DNA from: RGIG4576 sp964536025 | GTDB lineage: Bacteria; Bacteroidota; Bacteroidia; Bacteroidales; Muribaculaceae | Direction: 5' to 3' | DNA length: 64,000 nt | Assembly (NCBI GenBank): GCA_964536025.1 | Contig: CAZHXA010000001.1 | Span: forward strand, 62,001-126,000 | Shown: positions 33,988-42,981 of the stretch, one piece after another | Numbering within the stretch: the first letter of the stretch is position 1 | Layout: each line of letters begins with the position of its first letter | Position numbers and translations under genes: made by a program | Notes under the pieces: generated by a model | What the model was told of the DNA's origin: nothing | Databases searched by the model: none | The model's input: the letters and a program-made list of their open reading frames with translations, nothing else

Positions 33988-35658
33988 TTATTTTAGTGCT
34001 TTCAAAGATTTTACATTCATTTTCTTAACAGAAAATGCTTTTGCACTTGCAGGTTCTTCAGCCGGTAGTTCACCAATCTTTGTAAAAGTTGATTGACTAA
34101 ATCGAGCTAACCAACCAAGAGCTTGAGAATAATCAAGATTTGTATAAACCCAGCCTAAATCAGCAGAAGACATTGTACCATCCGACTTCAATTCAAACGG
34201 AATCCAAAGATTCTTATCGTCATTAAAATTATAAGTAATTGAACCATAATCATTACCATCAGACAATGTAACCGTTCCAACTTCATAGAAATTAGCCACA
34301 TAAAGAACAGCTTCATCCAAGTCATAGTAACCTAAGATTGCAGAGCCATTTTTAAGAAGATTTGAAATCTTAACGGCTTTACCGTTTTCAGGGATATATT
34401 CGTCAGCATTTCCATCTAATTCAGGCACACGTTCTATAATGATACTGTCACCTATCGAACCGGTTTGACCACTTGACACCGCAGTACCCTTGAAAATACC
34501 AAGCATCATATTATCGGTAGCAACAAAAGAGAACATCTTCCAGTAAGTTTCTTCACCTGTGTAAGCTTCATTAGTGTTACCATAAACGTCGGTTACCGCA
34601 CCAGCAGCTACATTTACTGTAATAATATCACCACCGAGAGGAGCTTCAGGAAGAGTGAAGTATATTACTGAATCTTTAACAGCCCAATTATCTGCACTTA
34701 GATTAATAGTCTTAACAGTTTTATCGTTTACATAAGTTACGCTCACCGCTTTGTTAAGGTTTTTTTCTACTGGATATAACTTAGTGTTCAATGTAATCAC
34801 ACCCATGAATTCTTCCCATTCAGTAATTGCTGCACCTGCTTCAGGAGCTGTTACATTTTCATCGGTAATTTCAAATGCAACATAATCGTTTTGACCACAA
34901 GCACCACTAAACCTACCTGTAGTATAATCCAAGCCACTATTAAATGCAGAGCACTTGTTTCCTTTGCCATCAACAAAAGCACCTTCTTCCCAGCTTACTG
35001 CAATAACAGCACCGGCATAAGTAGTAGGAACAGCCACAGCAACGGTAGAACCAGAAACAGCAACTTCAAATTCTTCAGCAGGAAGTGTTACCACATTAGC
35101 CAAGTCGTACTCTTTATAAACATCAACCTTCACAGCACCTTCGCCACGAGCAACATTTTCAGAGAATTCTATATACATTACTTTGTCTTTATATTCGCTT
35201 TTGGTTGGACGTGGAGCTACTCCGTCACCGGTTACAACACTTTCTATAGCTATTTCGCCCACAACACCTTTATCGTTTGCAGCAACTGCATAGATTTGAT
35301 AAACGGTGTTTGGAGAAGCAAGCGGTTTACCGTCGGCATCACACATATTAAATGTAAATACCGAGTCAGTAGTTGCATTAATCACCTTGGTATAAACACC
35401 TGAGTAAGAGCCTTTCAACAAGCTTGAAGCAACAAGACTGCTATCAGCAATTGCCGATTTATCAACCAATACAGAATAGTATTGAGTACCCTTAGCAGGA
35501 GTAACTGTAAAAGTGAATGTTGAATCAGTTGTTTCAGTCACTTTGATTGTTACTTGAGGACCTTCACCGTAATTTTCAACAACAGGATCATCAAAGCTGA
35601 TACAACTTGTAAAACACAAACTGCAAGCAGCAATCATGCTATATAATATCTTCTTCAT
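33988..35658 (-). CDS. Surface lipoprotein of the SusCD operon with Ig/FN3-like domains
   Basis: 556 residues. A lipoprotein signal ends at the Cys in LCFTSC (C19). Beta-sandwich segments follow: an FN3-like domain (about 35-145, with YSVLVDKSA and VYQIYAVAAND) and Ig-like domains resembling bacterial SbsA-type repeats (VMYIEFSENV, about 160; SVTYVNDKTV, about 305). A C-terminal domain binds no recognisable motif. It is the last of four genes (25-bp gap). By analogy with accessory Sus lipoproteins it probably captures the substrate at the cell surface. The ligand is unknown. Confidence 0.75.
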   Translation of the reverse strand: MKKILYSMIAACSLCFTSCISFDDPVVENYGEGPQVTIKVTETTDSTFTFTVTPAKGTQYYSVLVDKSAIADSSLVASSLLKGSYSGVYTKVINATTDSVFTFNMCDADGKPLASPNTVYQIYAVAANDKGVVGEIAIESVVTGDGVAPRPTKSEYKDKVMYIEFSENVARGEGAVKVDVYKEYDLANVVTLPAEEFEVAVSGSTVAVAVPTTYAGAVIAVSWEEGAFVDGKGNKCSAFNSGLDYTTGRFSGACGQNDYVAFEITDENVTAPEAGAAITEWEEFMGVITLNTKLYPVEKNLNKAVSVTYVNDKTVKTINLSADNWAVKDSVIYFTLPEAPLGGDIITVNVAAGAVTDVYGNTNEAYTGEETYWKMFSFVATDNMMLGIFKGTAVSSGQTGSIGDSIIIERVPELDGNADEYIPENGKAVKISNLLKNGSAILGYYDLDEAVLYVANFYEVGTVTLSDGNDYGSITYNFNDDKNLWIPFELKSDGTMSSADLGWVYTNLDYSQALGWLARFSQSTFTKIGELPAEEPASAKAFSVKKMNVKSLKALK

Positions 35659-35683
35659 AATTTAAAATCCATTTATAAGTTTA

Positions 35684-36544
35684 TTACTGTTTTGTCCATA
35701 CAGAACTCAACACTAAATCGAAATAACCTGCAAAAACGTTTGTACCAAGATTATATGCAGAAGCACTATAAAGATATTCGTCAATTACAATTGAACCGTC
35801 TTCCTTAATCTTAGCTATTACATGACCTCCGGTTGGAAGTAATTCACCTTCGGCATCATAGCCTTCAAAAACTACATCATAAGAAGAATTTGAACCCATA
35901 GGTTGATTAATAGGAATTGCAATCTCAGTCATTTCTTCATTTACTATACCATAAATAGCTTTTCCGTTCACAGCAGCAACCATAGGATTAATCCAAACGG
36001 TGTGAACGTCTTTTTCATCCTTAGTCAATGTTAATACACTTTCACCAGATCCATCATAATAAGAAAGGAAAGAGTTCTTGTAAGTACCCAAAATAGATTG
36101 CAACGGGTGTTCATCATCAACAATTGTAACAGTACATGTAGTGTGCATACCTGCATTAACTCCGGTTACATTTACTATATTCAGCACCAACTTCACGTCG
36201 CCTGTAAATTCAGTGTTATCCACTACTTTTACAGTAAGATTTTGAGTAGGAGTTTCTTTTGTAAAATTCAATGTTTTTGAACCTAAAATTTGATAGTGAA
36301 CACCTTCAACAGCAGTAGAAGCTGAATCCACTTCAATAGTAGCTATTCCTTCAAGTCCTGCAAGAGATGTAAGAAGTACAGGAACATTAATTGAGTCGCC
36401 GGTTTCATCTACGCTTAAATCAGTGCTTTCGAAAGCAATAAACGCATCGGCATCATCAAATTTAGGATAGTCATTAAGGTCACAAGAAGTAAAAAGCATC
36501 GCACCTGCAACCAATGCACCATATATAAAATTAAACTTTTTCAT
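35684..36544 (-). CDS. Surface lipoprotein of the SusCD operon with a Calx-beta-like domain
   Basis: 286 residues. A lipoprotein signal ends at C20 (LFTSC). About residues 30-148 resemble a Calx-beta repeat: ...VDETGDSINVPVLLT..., GVHYQI and CTVTIVDDEHP are typical positions. The C-terminal half (about 150-286) is a separate beta-rich domain. Proteins of the DUF4843/Calx-beta type often sit directly after SusD in peptide- or glycan-uptake loci. It lies 23 bp from SusD and 25 bp before the next lipoprotein. Confidence 0.75.
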   Translation of the reverse strand: MKKFNFIYGALVAGAMLFTSCDLNDYPKFDDADAFIAFESTDLSVDETGDSINVPVLLTSLAGLEGIATIEVDSASTAVEGVHYQILGSKTLNFTKETPTQNLTVKVVDNTEFTGDVKLVLNIVNVTGVNAGMHTTCTVTIVDDEHPLQSILGTYKNSFLSYYDGSGESVLTLTKDEKDVHTVWINPMVAAVNGKAIYGIVNEEMTEIAIPINQPMGSNSSYDVVFEGYDAEGELLPTGGHVIAKIKEDGSIVIDEYLYSASAYNLGTNVFAGYFDLVLSSVWTKQ

Positions 36545-36567
36545 TTTTTTAATTCACGATTAAATGA

Positions 36568-37995
36568 TTAATAACCTTCGTTTTGTACCATGTTAGGATT
36601 AGAATCCATTTCGTGCAAAGGTATTGGTAAAGCCCATTGATAGCTTGGGAAAGCTACATTTTGGTTCTTGGCACCATAGAAATCTTCACGAGTTACACTC
36701 TTTTTAGAACGATGGAAGTCAAAGAATCCATGACCTTCAAAAGCAAGTTCACGACGACGTTCGTCAAAGATATTGGTAGCAGTTGCAGCAATAGATTCAC
36801 AACCACGCTTGCCACGCACTGCATCCAAGTCAGATTGAGCTGATACGCCGGCAACCTTAGCTCCGTTTACAAGAGCTTCGGCACGAGTCAAGTAAAGCTC
36901 TGACAAACGAATCAAGCAAATGTTGTTGTAACGAGGAACTGCCGCACCTTCTTTACCGGGATATTTCATAGTGTACCACTCACCATTGTGTTCTTGATAT
37001 AGGTCAAGACGTACGTCATTTTCGTCATTATACAATTTCATAAGGTCTTCAGTTGCACACACATCGGCTGAGCCATCGTCACCAAAGTTGGTTACATAGC
37101 TCAAGTGGCTCCAACCTGAATTATCCCAATAATCGTTTTGGTTATTTCCATAAACTTCAAAGATTATTTCACCACCTTCAGGAGCTACGGAAGCACCATA
37201 CATAGCTTTATATTCTTCAGCACCTGCAAGAGCATATTTATTACTATTGATAACCTTAGTAGCATAATCGGCAGCTTTTTGCCATTCTTCCATGTGCAAA
37301 TACACACGAGAAAGAAGTGCTTGAATAGTGCTTTTTCTTATTGCAGCAGCTTTGTCGACAACATCGGCACGAACGTAATTGTCGCCAATTATGCTCTCGG
37401 CTGTTGTCAAGTCTTCTTCAATCATAGCATAAACGTCAGCCACAGTATTACGAGCAGGGTGACCAAACTCTGTAGTCTTCACAACAGGAATACCAAGACT
37501 TTCTTTCGCATAAGAATAAGGTTGAGCATAAATACATACCATTTGGTGCATACAGTAAGCACGCATAAACAATGCTTCAGCCTTGATGTTATTAATCATT
37601 TGTTGAGAAACAACATTTGAAGTTTTTCCTTCAAGATTATTCAAGATGTTGTTACAAGCAGCTACTGTATAGTAACCATAAGAGAACAATCCAAGAGTAG
37701 AAGTTCTATTGTAATTCCAAATTGTATAATTACGATAACGACCCGAACCCGGCTCATTGATAGGATTACGAGCATTACCAACCATCATATCGGCGGCAAG
37801 GGTTAATGAACCGTCCATCCAACCATCACTCTGAAGCAATCCGCAAAGAGCCGCCGCTGATTTATCCAATCCATCATACTTTGACAATGTCAAAACATCA
37901 GATTGACTTCCGGTAGGTTCTTGTTTCAAAAAGCCTTCGCAAGATGCAAATGCCATAGAAGCAAGAACAGCGAAACCTAATAATATCTTTTTCAT
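36568..37995 (-). CDS. susD-like: SusD/RagB family nutrient-binding outer-membrane lipoprotein
   Basis: 475 residues. A lipoprotein signal ends at C19 (MAFASC), followed by the SusD N-terminal TPR-rich region with YYTVAACNNILNNLEG and AEALFMRAYCMHQMV. The C-terminal signature NICLIRLSELYLTRAEALV and FDERRRELAFEGHGFFDFHR is typical. SusD proteins form the lid on the SusC transporter and hand it substrate. It lies 30 bp after susC. At 475 residues it is shorter than most glycan SusDs and close to RagB-like peptide-binding members, which is suggestive only. Confidence 0.93.
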   Translation of the reverse strand: MKKILLGFAVLASMAFASCEGFLKQEPTGSQSDVLTLSKYDGLDKSAAALCGLLQSDGWMDGSLTLAADMMVGNARNPINEPGSGRYRNYTIWNYNRTSTLGLFSYGYYTVAACNNILNNLEGKTSNVVSQQMINNIKAEALFMRAYCMHQMVCIYAQPYSYAKESLGIPVVKTTEFGHPARNTVADVYAMIEEDLTTAESIIGDNYVRADVVDKAAAIRKSTIQALLSRVYLHMEEWQKAADYATKVINSNKYALAGAEEYKAMYGASVAPEGGEIIFEVYGNNQNDYWDNSGWSHLSYVTNFGDDGSADVCATEDLMKLYNDENDVRLDLYQEHNGEWYTMKYPGKEGAAVPRYNNICLIRLSELYLTRAEALVNGAKVAGVSAQSDLDAVRGKRGCESIAATATNIFDERRRELAFEGHGFFDFHRSKKSVTREDFYGAKNQNVAFPSYQWALPIPLHEMDSNPNMVQNEGY

Positions 37996-38025
37996 ATTCT
38001 TAATTCTGCTTTAATTTTAGTAATA

Positions 38026-40998
38026 TTAGAATGTAACTTCAGCACCAACTGCAAAAGTCTTAGTCACAGGATAAATACCTGCTCCCATACCATCACCACC
38101 ACGTTCAGGATCCCAGAAGTTCACATCGTGGAATGTATAGATATTTTGAGCAGTTGCATAAATTCTAACGTTGTTTAGATATGCTTTGCTAATCAAGTTC
38201 TTAGGCAAAGTGTAAGACAATGTGATATCCTTGATACGGAAATAACTACCGTCTTCCAAGAAACGAGTTGAGTTACCTGCGTTAGAACCTGTTGAATTAC
38301 TTGCAATCGGTTTAGGACTACAATTAGTATCGCCCGGTTTCTTCCAATAGTTCATTGCCGATTTAGCTTGGTTCATTGACATCTCTTCACCATCAGATTG
38401 AAGCAAGCTGTTTTCGGAAATAAGAACCTTGTTACCATATTTCAATTCACCCACAGCACTCAAAGTTATACCTTTGTAGCTTAAAGTTGTATTGATACCA
38501 CCTGTCAATTTAGGCTCTGGAGAACCACAATATACGCGTTCAGCTTCTGAAACTTGGTTTGTCAAAGAACCATCTTCGGCAACCCACAACGCTTCACCAT
38601 TAACCGGATTCACGCCATAGTAGTGACGCAAGTAGAATGTGTAAAGACTCTTACCTTCTACAATGTGATAATAAGAATCGGTCAACTTATCAACATCGCC
38701 CAAGTCAAGTACTTTTGTCTTGTTGTGAGATAGATTTAATCCTACATTCCAACTCCAATCCTTGTTTTCAAGAATATTCACATCAACTTGGAATTCTACA
38801 CCTGTGTTACGCATAGAACCCACATTTGAAAGAATTGAAGAGAAACCTGATGTATAAGATTGAGACTTGCTCAACAACATGTCGGTTGTTTTACGAGTAT
38901 AGAAATCGATAGAACCTGTTACACGGTTCACAAATCCGAAGTCGATACCTACGTTTAATGATTTGTTCTTTTCCCAAGATAGGTCATCGTTAGCCGGAGT
39001 ACTTGGCAACATACCTGTTACACCATTATAGCTTGATGGAGCATAAGTACCATATTGATTATAGCTACCGATACCATCATTACCATTAAGACCGTAACTT
39101 ACACGAACCTTAGCCATATTCAACCAGTTCTTGTATTCTTGCATAAATTCTTCGTTATGAGCATTCCATGAAGCACCTATCGCATAGAAGAAACCCCATT
39201 GATTGTTTTTACCGAATTTAGAGCTACCATCGTAACGACCTGACAATTGCAAGTAATAACGACCATCATAGTTATAATCAACAATTCCCAAATAAGAAAG
39301 AAGTGTAGCCTTTGTATCAGCATAAGAAGCAACATAAGCTCCTGCAGTACCTGTTGAGTGATTAGGAATATCAGGATTCAAGCCTTGAGAACGAATGAAA
39401 TATTGATGTCCGTATTCATGAGACGCTTCTTGACCTAACAATACGCGTAGATTGTGTACATCACCATAAACATCTTGCCAAGCAGCTGTATTAGATGTTG
39501 TAAGAGTGCGATATTGGGTATTGGTAGTTTGTAGAATAGGATAACCTGAAGCATAGTTATGAGCTTCTTGAGACCAATAACGACGACCATCGGTCCAACG
39601 CAATTCAAGAGCATTGGTAGTGCGAAGAGTCAATTGACGCATAGGTTTCCATTCCAAATATAGATTTCCTTGCAAGTGCCATGATTTATCTATTTGGTCA
39701 TCATATTTAGCTGTTGCCAGAGGGTTAGTATTGCTATTTTCAGGAATATTGGTGTTATAATTACCATATTCATCATAGAACGGAGTCCAAGGAAGAATAC
39801 TTAAACCGGCAAATGCAGGGTTTGCATAATACAAACTTTGAGTAGGAACGTCATTAGTTTGAGTGTAGTTCAAGTTCATACGAACACCGGTTTTCAAGTA
39901 TTTGCTCAATTCATGGTCTACATTGAAACGAGCACCGAATTTCTTGTAATCGAAGCCGTAGAAAATACCTTCATTTTCGTGATATTGCAAAGAGCTGTAA
40001 TAAGTAGTTTTGTCATTACCACCAGATGCAGAAATTTCATATTCTTGCAAAGTACCTAAACGTGTAAATTCATCCATCCAGTTAGTTTGAGGACGAGTAA
40101 GAATTTCATAAGGACGATAATAAACAGCACCTACAGTAGGGTCATCAGGATTTTTACCTGAGTTAATAATCGCATCACGTTGATATTGAAGCAATTGTTG
40201 AGCACTCATCACACCATAATCGTTATCGTTAGCAAGAGAAGACACACCATAACGTGCACGCACGTTAAATGTATTCTTACCTGCTTTACCGCTCTTGGTT
40301 GTTACCAAGATGACACCGTTAGCTGCACGAGAACCATAAACGCTGGCAGCAGCGGCATCTTTCAATATTGTAATATTATCGATATCGTTAGGATTGATGA
40401 CAGCAGTAGCATTATTACTATTAGATAAGTCGCCATAATCACCACTCATTACAGGAACACCGTCCACAACCCACAATGGACTATTTCCGGCATTGATAGA
40501 AGAGGTACCGCGTACACGAATAGTTGTACCTGAACCCGGTTGACCTGAACTTTGAGTAATCATCACACCCGCCATTTTACCTGAAAGCATCTTATCGACC
40601 GAAGTAGCAGGAACGTCTGCAATATCTTCTGCTTTCACTGTAGTGATGGCACCTGTTTTAGCTTCACGCTTTTGGCTACCATAACCAACAACAACAACAT
40701 CGTCAAGAGTGTGGTCGCTTGTCTCAAGCGTTACAATCATATTGTCACTCACGTTTACGGTCTTAGATACATATCCAACATAAGACACCTTAATTTGCTT
40801 AACACCATCAGCGATGTTTAATGCAAAAGCACCGTCGACGTCGGTAGCAACACCTTGTCCTTGTCCTACAGGCATAACTGTAGCACCAATCAAAGGCTCT
40901 TTGTCACTCGCGCCAACTACTTTACCCTTCACTGTGCGGGCACCTGCCGCAAAAGCGATGGTACAAGCTGTGATTAATAAGAATAACAACTTTCTCAT
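38026..40998 (-). CDS. susC-like: SusC/RagA family TonB-linked outer-membrane transporter
   Basis: 990 residues. A signal peptide (about 1-20) is followed by a carboxypeptidase-regulatory-like domain (about 22-98), the TonB-box region DDVVVVGYG (98-106), a plug domain with VRGTSSINAGNSPLWVVDGVPV, and a 22-strand barrel ending in F. It imports an oligomeric nutrient in a complex with the SusD next to it, powered by TonB. No sigma/anti-sigma pair or sensor kinase is adjacent, so regulation must be distant or act through the upstream sites noted separately. Confidence 0.95.
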   Translation of the reverse strand: MRKLLFLLITACTIAFAAGARTVKGKVVGASDKEPLIGATVMPVGQGQGVATDVDGAFALNIADGVKQIKVSYVGYVSKTVNVSDNMIVTLETSDHTLDDVVVVGYGSQKREAKTGAITTVKAEDIADVPATSVDKMLSGKMAGVMITQSSGQPGSGTTIRVRGTSSINAGNSPLWVVDGVPVMSGDYGDLSNSNNATAVINPNDIDNITILKDAAAASVYGSRAANGVILVTTKSGKAGKNTFNVRARYGVSSLANDNDYGVMSAQQLLQYQRDAIINSGKNPDDPTVGAVYYRPYEILTRPQTNWMDEFTRLGTLQEYEISASGGNDKTTYYSSLQYHENEGIFYGFDYKKFGARFNVDHELSKYLKTGVRMNLNYTQTNDVPTQSLYYANPAFAGLSILPWTPFYDEYGNYNTNIPENSNTNPLATAKYDDQIDKSWHLQGNLYLEWKPMRQLTLRTTNALELRWTDGRRYWSQEAHNYASGYPILQTTNTQYRTLTTSNTAAWQDVYGDVHNLRVLLGQEASHEYGHQYFIRSQGLNPDIPNHSTGTAGAYVASYADTKATLLSYLGIVDYNYDGRYYLQLSGRYDGSSKFGKNNQWGFFYAIGASWNAHNEEFMQEYKNWLNMAKVRVSYGLNGNDGIGSYNQYGTYAPSSYNGVTGMLPSTPANDDLSWEKNKSLNVGIDFGFVNRVTGSIDFYTRKTTDMLLSKSQSYTSGFSSILSNVGSMRNTGVEFQVDVNILENKDWSWNVGLNLSHNKTKVLDLGDVDKLTDSYYHIVEGKSLYTFYLRHYYGVNPVNGEALWVAEDGSLTNQVSEAERVYCGSPEPKLTGGINTTLSYKGITLSAVGELKYGNKVLISENSLLQSDGEEMSMNQAKSAMNYWKKPGDTNCSPKPIASNSTGSNAGNSTRFLEDGSYFRIKDITLSYTLPKNLISKAYLNNVRIYATAQNIYTFHDVNFWDPERGGDGMGAGIYPVTKTFAVGAEVTF

Positions 40999-41104
40999 AG
41001 TTTTACATAAAAATTATACATATATTATTAAATTCTCTTTTTTCTCTTACATTTTCTTCCAAATCAACGTAAAAAACGTCATTTTGGGAAGACTAACATA
41101 GCTA

Positions 41105-41134
41105 CAAAGGTAACGTATTTGCCTTAATTAGCAA
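41105..41134 (-). promoter_or_regulatory. Promoter of the SusCD operon
   Basis: Minus-strand -7 box TACCTTTG (41105-41112) fits TAnnTTTG, and a TTGC -33-like element lies at 41131-41134 (18 nt apart). The predicted leader is about 100 nt. Confidence 0.55.
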
Positions 41135-41163
41135 TTAACATCTTTTTTATTTTACAATCATTT

Positions 41164-41194
41164 AACGTTTTTCACAGCAGTAAACGTTTTCACA
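41164..41194. repeat. Tandem direct repeat upstream of the susC promoter
   Basis: AACGTTTTTCACA (41164-41176) is followed by AACGTTTTCACA (41183-41194), start-to-start distance 19 bp. They sit about 30-60 bp upstream of the -33 element, where an activator would bind. They could equally be chance in AT-rich DNA. Confidence 0.45.
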
Positions 41195-41458
41195 ACGCCT
41201 ACTATATATCCTATCAGGTTGATTTATTGATAATTATCTATTTATGCATAATATATGTAAAACGTGTATATTGTTAAATATTTTAACATCTAAACACTTA
41301 CAAATTGAAAGCCACAACACCTAAAAAGTTAACAATCGATTATATTTTGCCTAATTTTATTAAAAATAGTAAGTATTCTTTTCAAATTGAACAGAGAGAG
41401 ATGCTCAAAGATAGAAAATACATATTTTTTAAGTGATTTAAAGGTTGTTTTGATTTTT

Positions 41459-41496
41459 TCCGTTTCCACACCTTATTAATATAGGTGCAGAAACGG
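41459..41496 (-). terminator. Hairpin after the DUF2807 gene, without a T-tract
   Basis: CCGTTTC/GAAACGG (41459-41465 with 41489-41495) plus inner CACCT/AGGTG form a stable stem just past the stop codon. The minus-strand tail is AAAAAATC, not T-rich, so it may protect the mRNA end rather than terminate. Confidence 0.35.
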
Positions 41497-41512
41497 GAAG
41501 AATGAAGGCAAA

Positions 41513-42460
41513 TCAATCGATTTTGGTAATATTATCATTGCCCGAGAAGTGAACGACCTTAGGATTGCCTCCATAACGCACATCACCACTGCCTATAACA
41601 TTTACCGAAAGTGAATTTTGAGCGTTACAGCTTATATCACCCGAACCGGTAAGGGAGACAACGGCATTTTCAGCTACAAAATTCTTGGCAGAAATATCAC
41701 CGGAAGACAGCAAAATCATCTCGACACTATCACACTTCCCTTTTACTTCCATGTTACCGCTACCTTTTAGCGACAACACTGCATTTACAGCCATTGCATC
41801 AATCACCGAAATATCGCCACTACCATTAAGATATAACCCAAGTTCATTGGTTGTAAGCATCACACTTTTTATATCCCCGAAGCCATTGAGTTGCAAACAC
41901 ACTTTTTCTGCAAGAATTTCACGCTTAAAATCCACTTCGCCGGAACCGTTGACAACGACACTCAAACCATTCTTTCCGGTACATTTTACTGTATTAAAAT
42001 CAATGTCTCCGCTTCCGTTTAAAGTAACCGAAAGATTTTCAACAAGCAAATGAGTTGGGAATTTGAATGAACCGGAGCCGTTAAGCCCAATTTCATCAAT
42101 TATAGGAGATGTGACATAAAGTTTGCTGTCGCTCAACATGTTTGAAATTTCATTACGACGAGATTGACTCAATTCGTCAGATAGTTTAACTATTAAACTG
42201 CCTTTATCGATATAGACCTTAACATATTGGCAACATTCTGCAGGACAAACGAGCTCGGCGGTAGTAGTATCAGCCTGAGAATAGTCTATTGTCATAACGG
42301 TGTTGTTGAAAATTCTGCTAAATTCACTCTGAAGCGAGAGTTCTGTCACTTCGAGAGGCAAAGAAATGTCATTTTTCAAACTGTTGCAAGAGGAAACACA
42401 CGAAGTTACACCAATCGCAAGAAACAATGAGCAGACAAGTAAAAAACAAGTTTTTTTCAT
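41513..42460 (-). CDS. DUF2807 (head GIN domain) lipoprotein, parallel beta-helix
   Basis: 315 residues with a lipoprotein signal ending at C21 (GVTSC). The body is built of about nine short repeats centred on NGSG/GSGD turns near residues 127, 148, 171, 192, 212, 232, 252, 271 and 290, a spacing of about 20. This matches one rung each of a parallel beta-helix. DUF2807 proteins are common in Bacteroidetes with no firm function (putative adhesin head). It is monocistronic, bounded by the tRNA-Pro and the susC upstream region. No clear promoter was found. Confidence 0.88.
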   Translation of the reverse strand: MKKTCFLLVCSLFLAIGVTSCVSSCNSLKNDISLPLEVTELSLQSEFSRIFNNTVMTIDYSQADTTTAELVCPAECCQYVKVYIDKGSLIVKLSDELSQSRRNEISNMLSDSKLYVTSPIIDEIGLNGSGSFKFPTHLLVENLSVTLNGSGDIDFNTVKCTGKNGLSVVVNGSGEVDFKREILAEKVCLQLNGFGDIKSVMLTTNELGLYLNGSGDISVIDAMAVNAVLSLKGSGNMEVKGKCDSVEMILLSSGDISAKNFVAENAVVSLTGSGDISCNAQNSLSVNVIGSGDVRYGGNPKVVHFSGNDNITKID

Positions 42461-42674
42461 ATCAAAACAATTTTAAGATTTATCATATTACTTAAAAAAG
42501 TGCGTTTTAAAGCGACTTTGTATAATAGACGTTTCAAAATGTGGTTTCGTTGCATGCAATGGCTGTTTTTTTGCATTTATTAGTAATTTAGATTGATTTA
42601 ATGTTCATTTCAGTGCAAAACCCAGCAAAAAGGTCATAAAAAGCGAGATTTTGTAAAAAAGAGAGAATTCACGT

Positions 42675-42705
42675 TTTGACAATACGTCAAAAATGCGTAT
42701 CTTTG
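42675..42705 (+). promoter_or_regulatory. Promoter of tRNA-Pro(GGG)
   Basis: TTTG at 42675-42678 and TATCTTTG at 42698-42705 with a 19-nt spacer, an exact match to the Bacteroidetes consensus. The predicted start is about 10 nt before the mature tRNA. Confidence 0.8.
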
Positions 42706-42721
42706 CGCTCACAAATGAGTT

Positions 42722-42797
42722 CGGGATGTAGCTCAGCCCGGTTTAGAGTACTCGTCTGGGGGGCGAGTGGTCGCAAGTTCGAATCTTGTCATCCCGA
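42722..42797 (+). tRNA. tRNA-Pro (anticodon GGG)
   Basis: The acceptor stem CGGGATG (42722-42728) pairs with CATCCCG (42790-42796), with discriminator A at 42797. The anticodon stem CTCGT/GCGAG encloses a loop with GGG, reading CCC and CCU. The T arm has GTTCGAAT. The CCA end is not encoded. It is flanked by its own promoter and terminator. Confidence 0.93.
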
Positions 42798-42804
42798 CAA
42801 GCAA

Positions 42805-42842
42805 AAAAGCACTGATAATCGCAATTATCGGTGCTTTTAAAT
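42805..42842 (+). terminator. Terminator of tRNA-Pro(GGG)
   Basis: AAAAGCAC...ATAAT (42805-42819) pairs with ATTATCGGTGCTTTT (42824-42838), with one G-T pair. It follows the tRNA by about 8 nt. Confidence 0.8.
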
Positions 42843-42981
42843 TTTCATTCAAACAAATATTCCGGATTTTACAAACGTTTTTTTTGAGTGTAAACGTTTA
42901 TATATCAAAAAGAAGCCTTATCCACATTTCTCAGATTTAACCTTTCAGTTTTCTGATTCCTACGCCTTCGGCATTAACTCT

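Larger units (their letters stand above)
40999..41512. other. Gene-free region upstream of susC
   Basis: About 510 bp, strongly AT-rich, with no credible gene. It holds the susC promoter (41105-41134), two direct repeats (41164-41176 and 41183-41194) and a hairpin at 41459-41496 beyond the end of the DUF2807 gene. I see nothing else in it. Confidence 0.7.

Noticed and set aside
42914..42926. A lone TTATCCACA DnaA-box-like 9-mer
   Set aside because: A single match without clustered boxes, an AT-rich unwinding element or dnaA nearby; parAB alone does not place the origin here.
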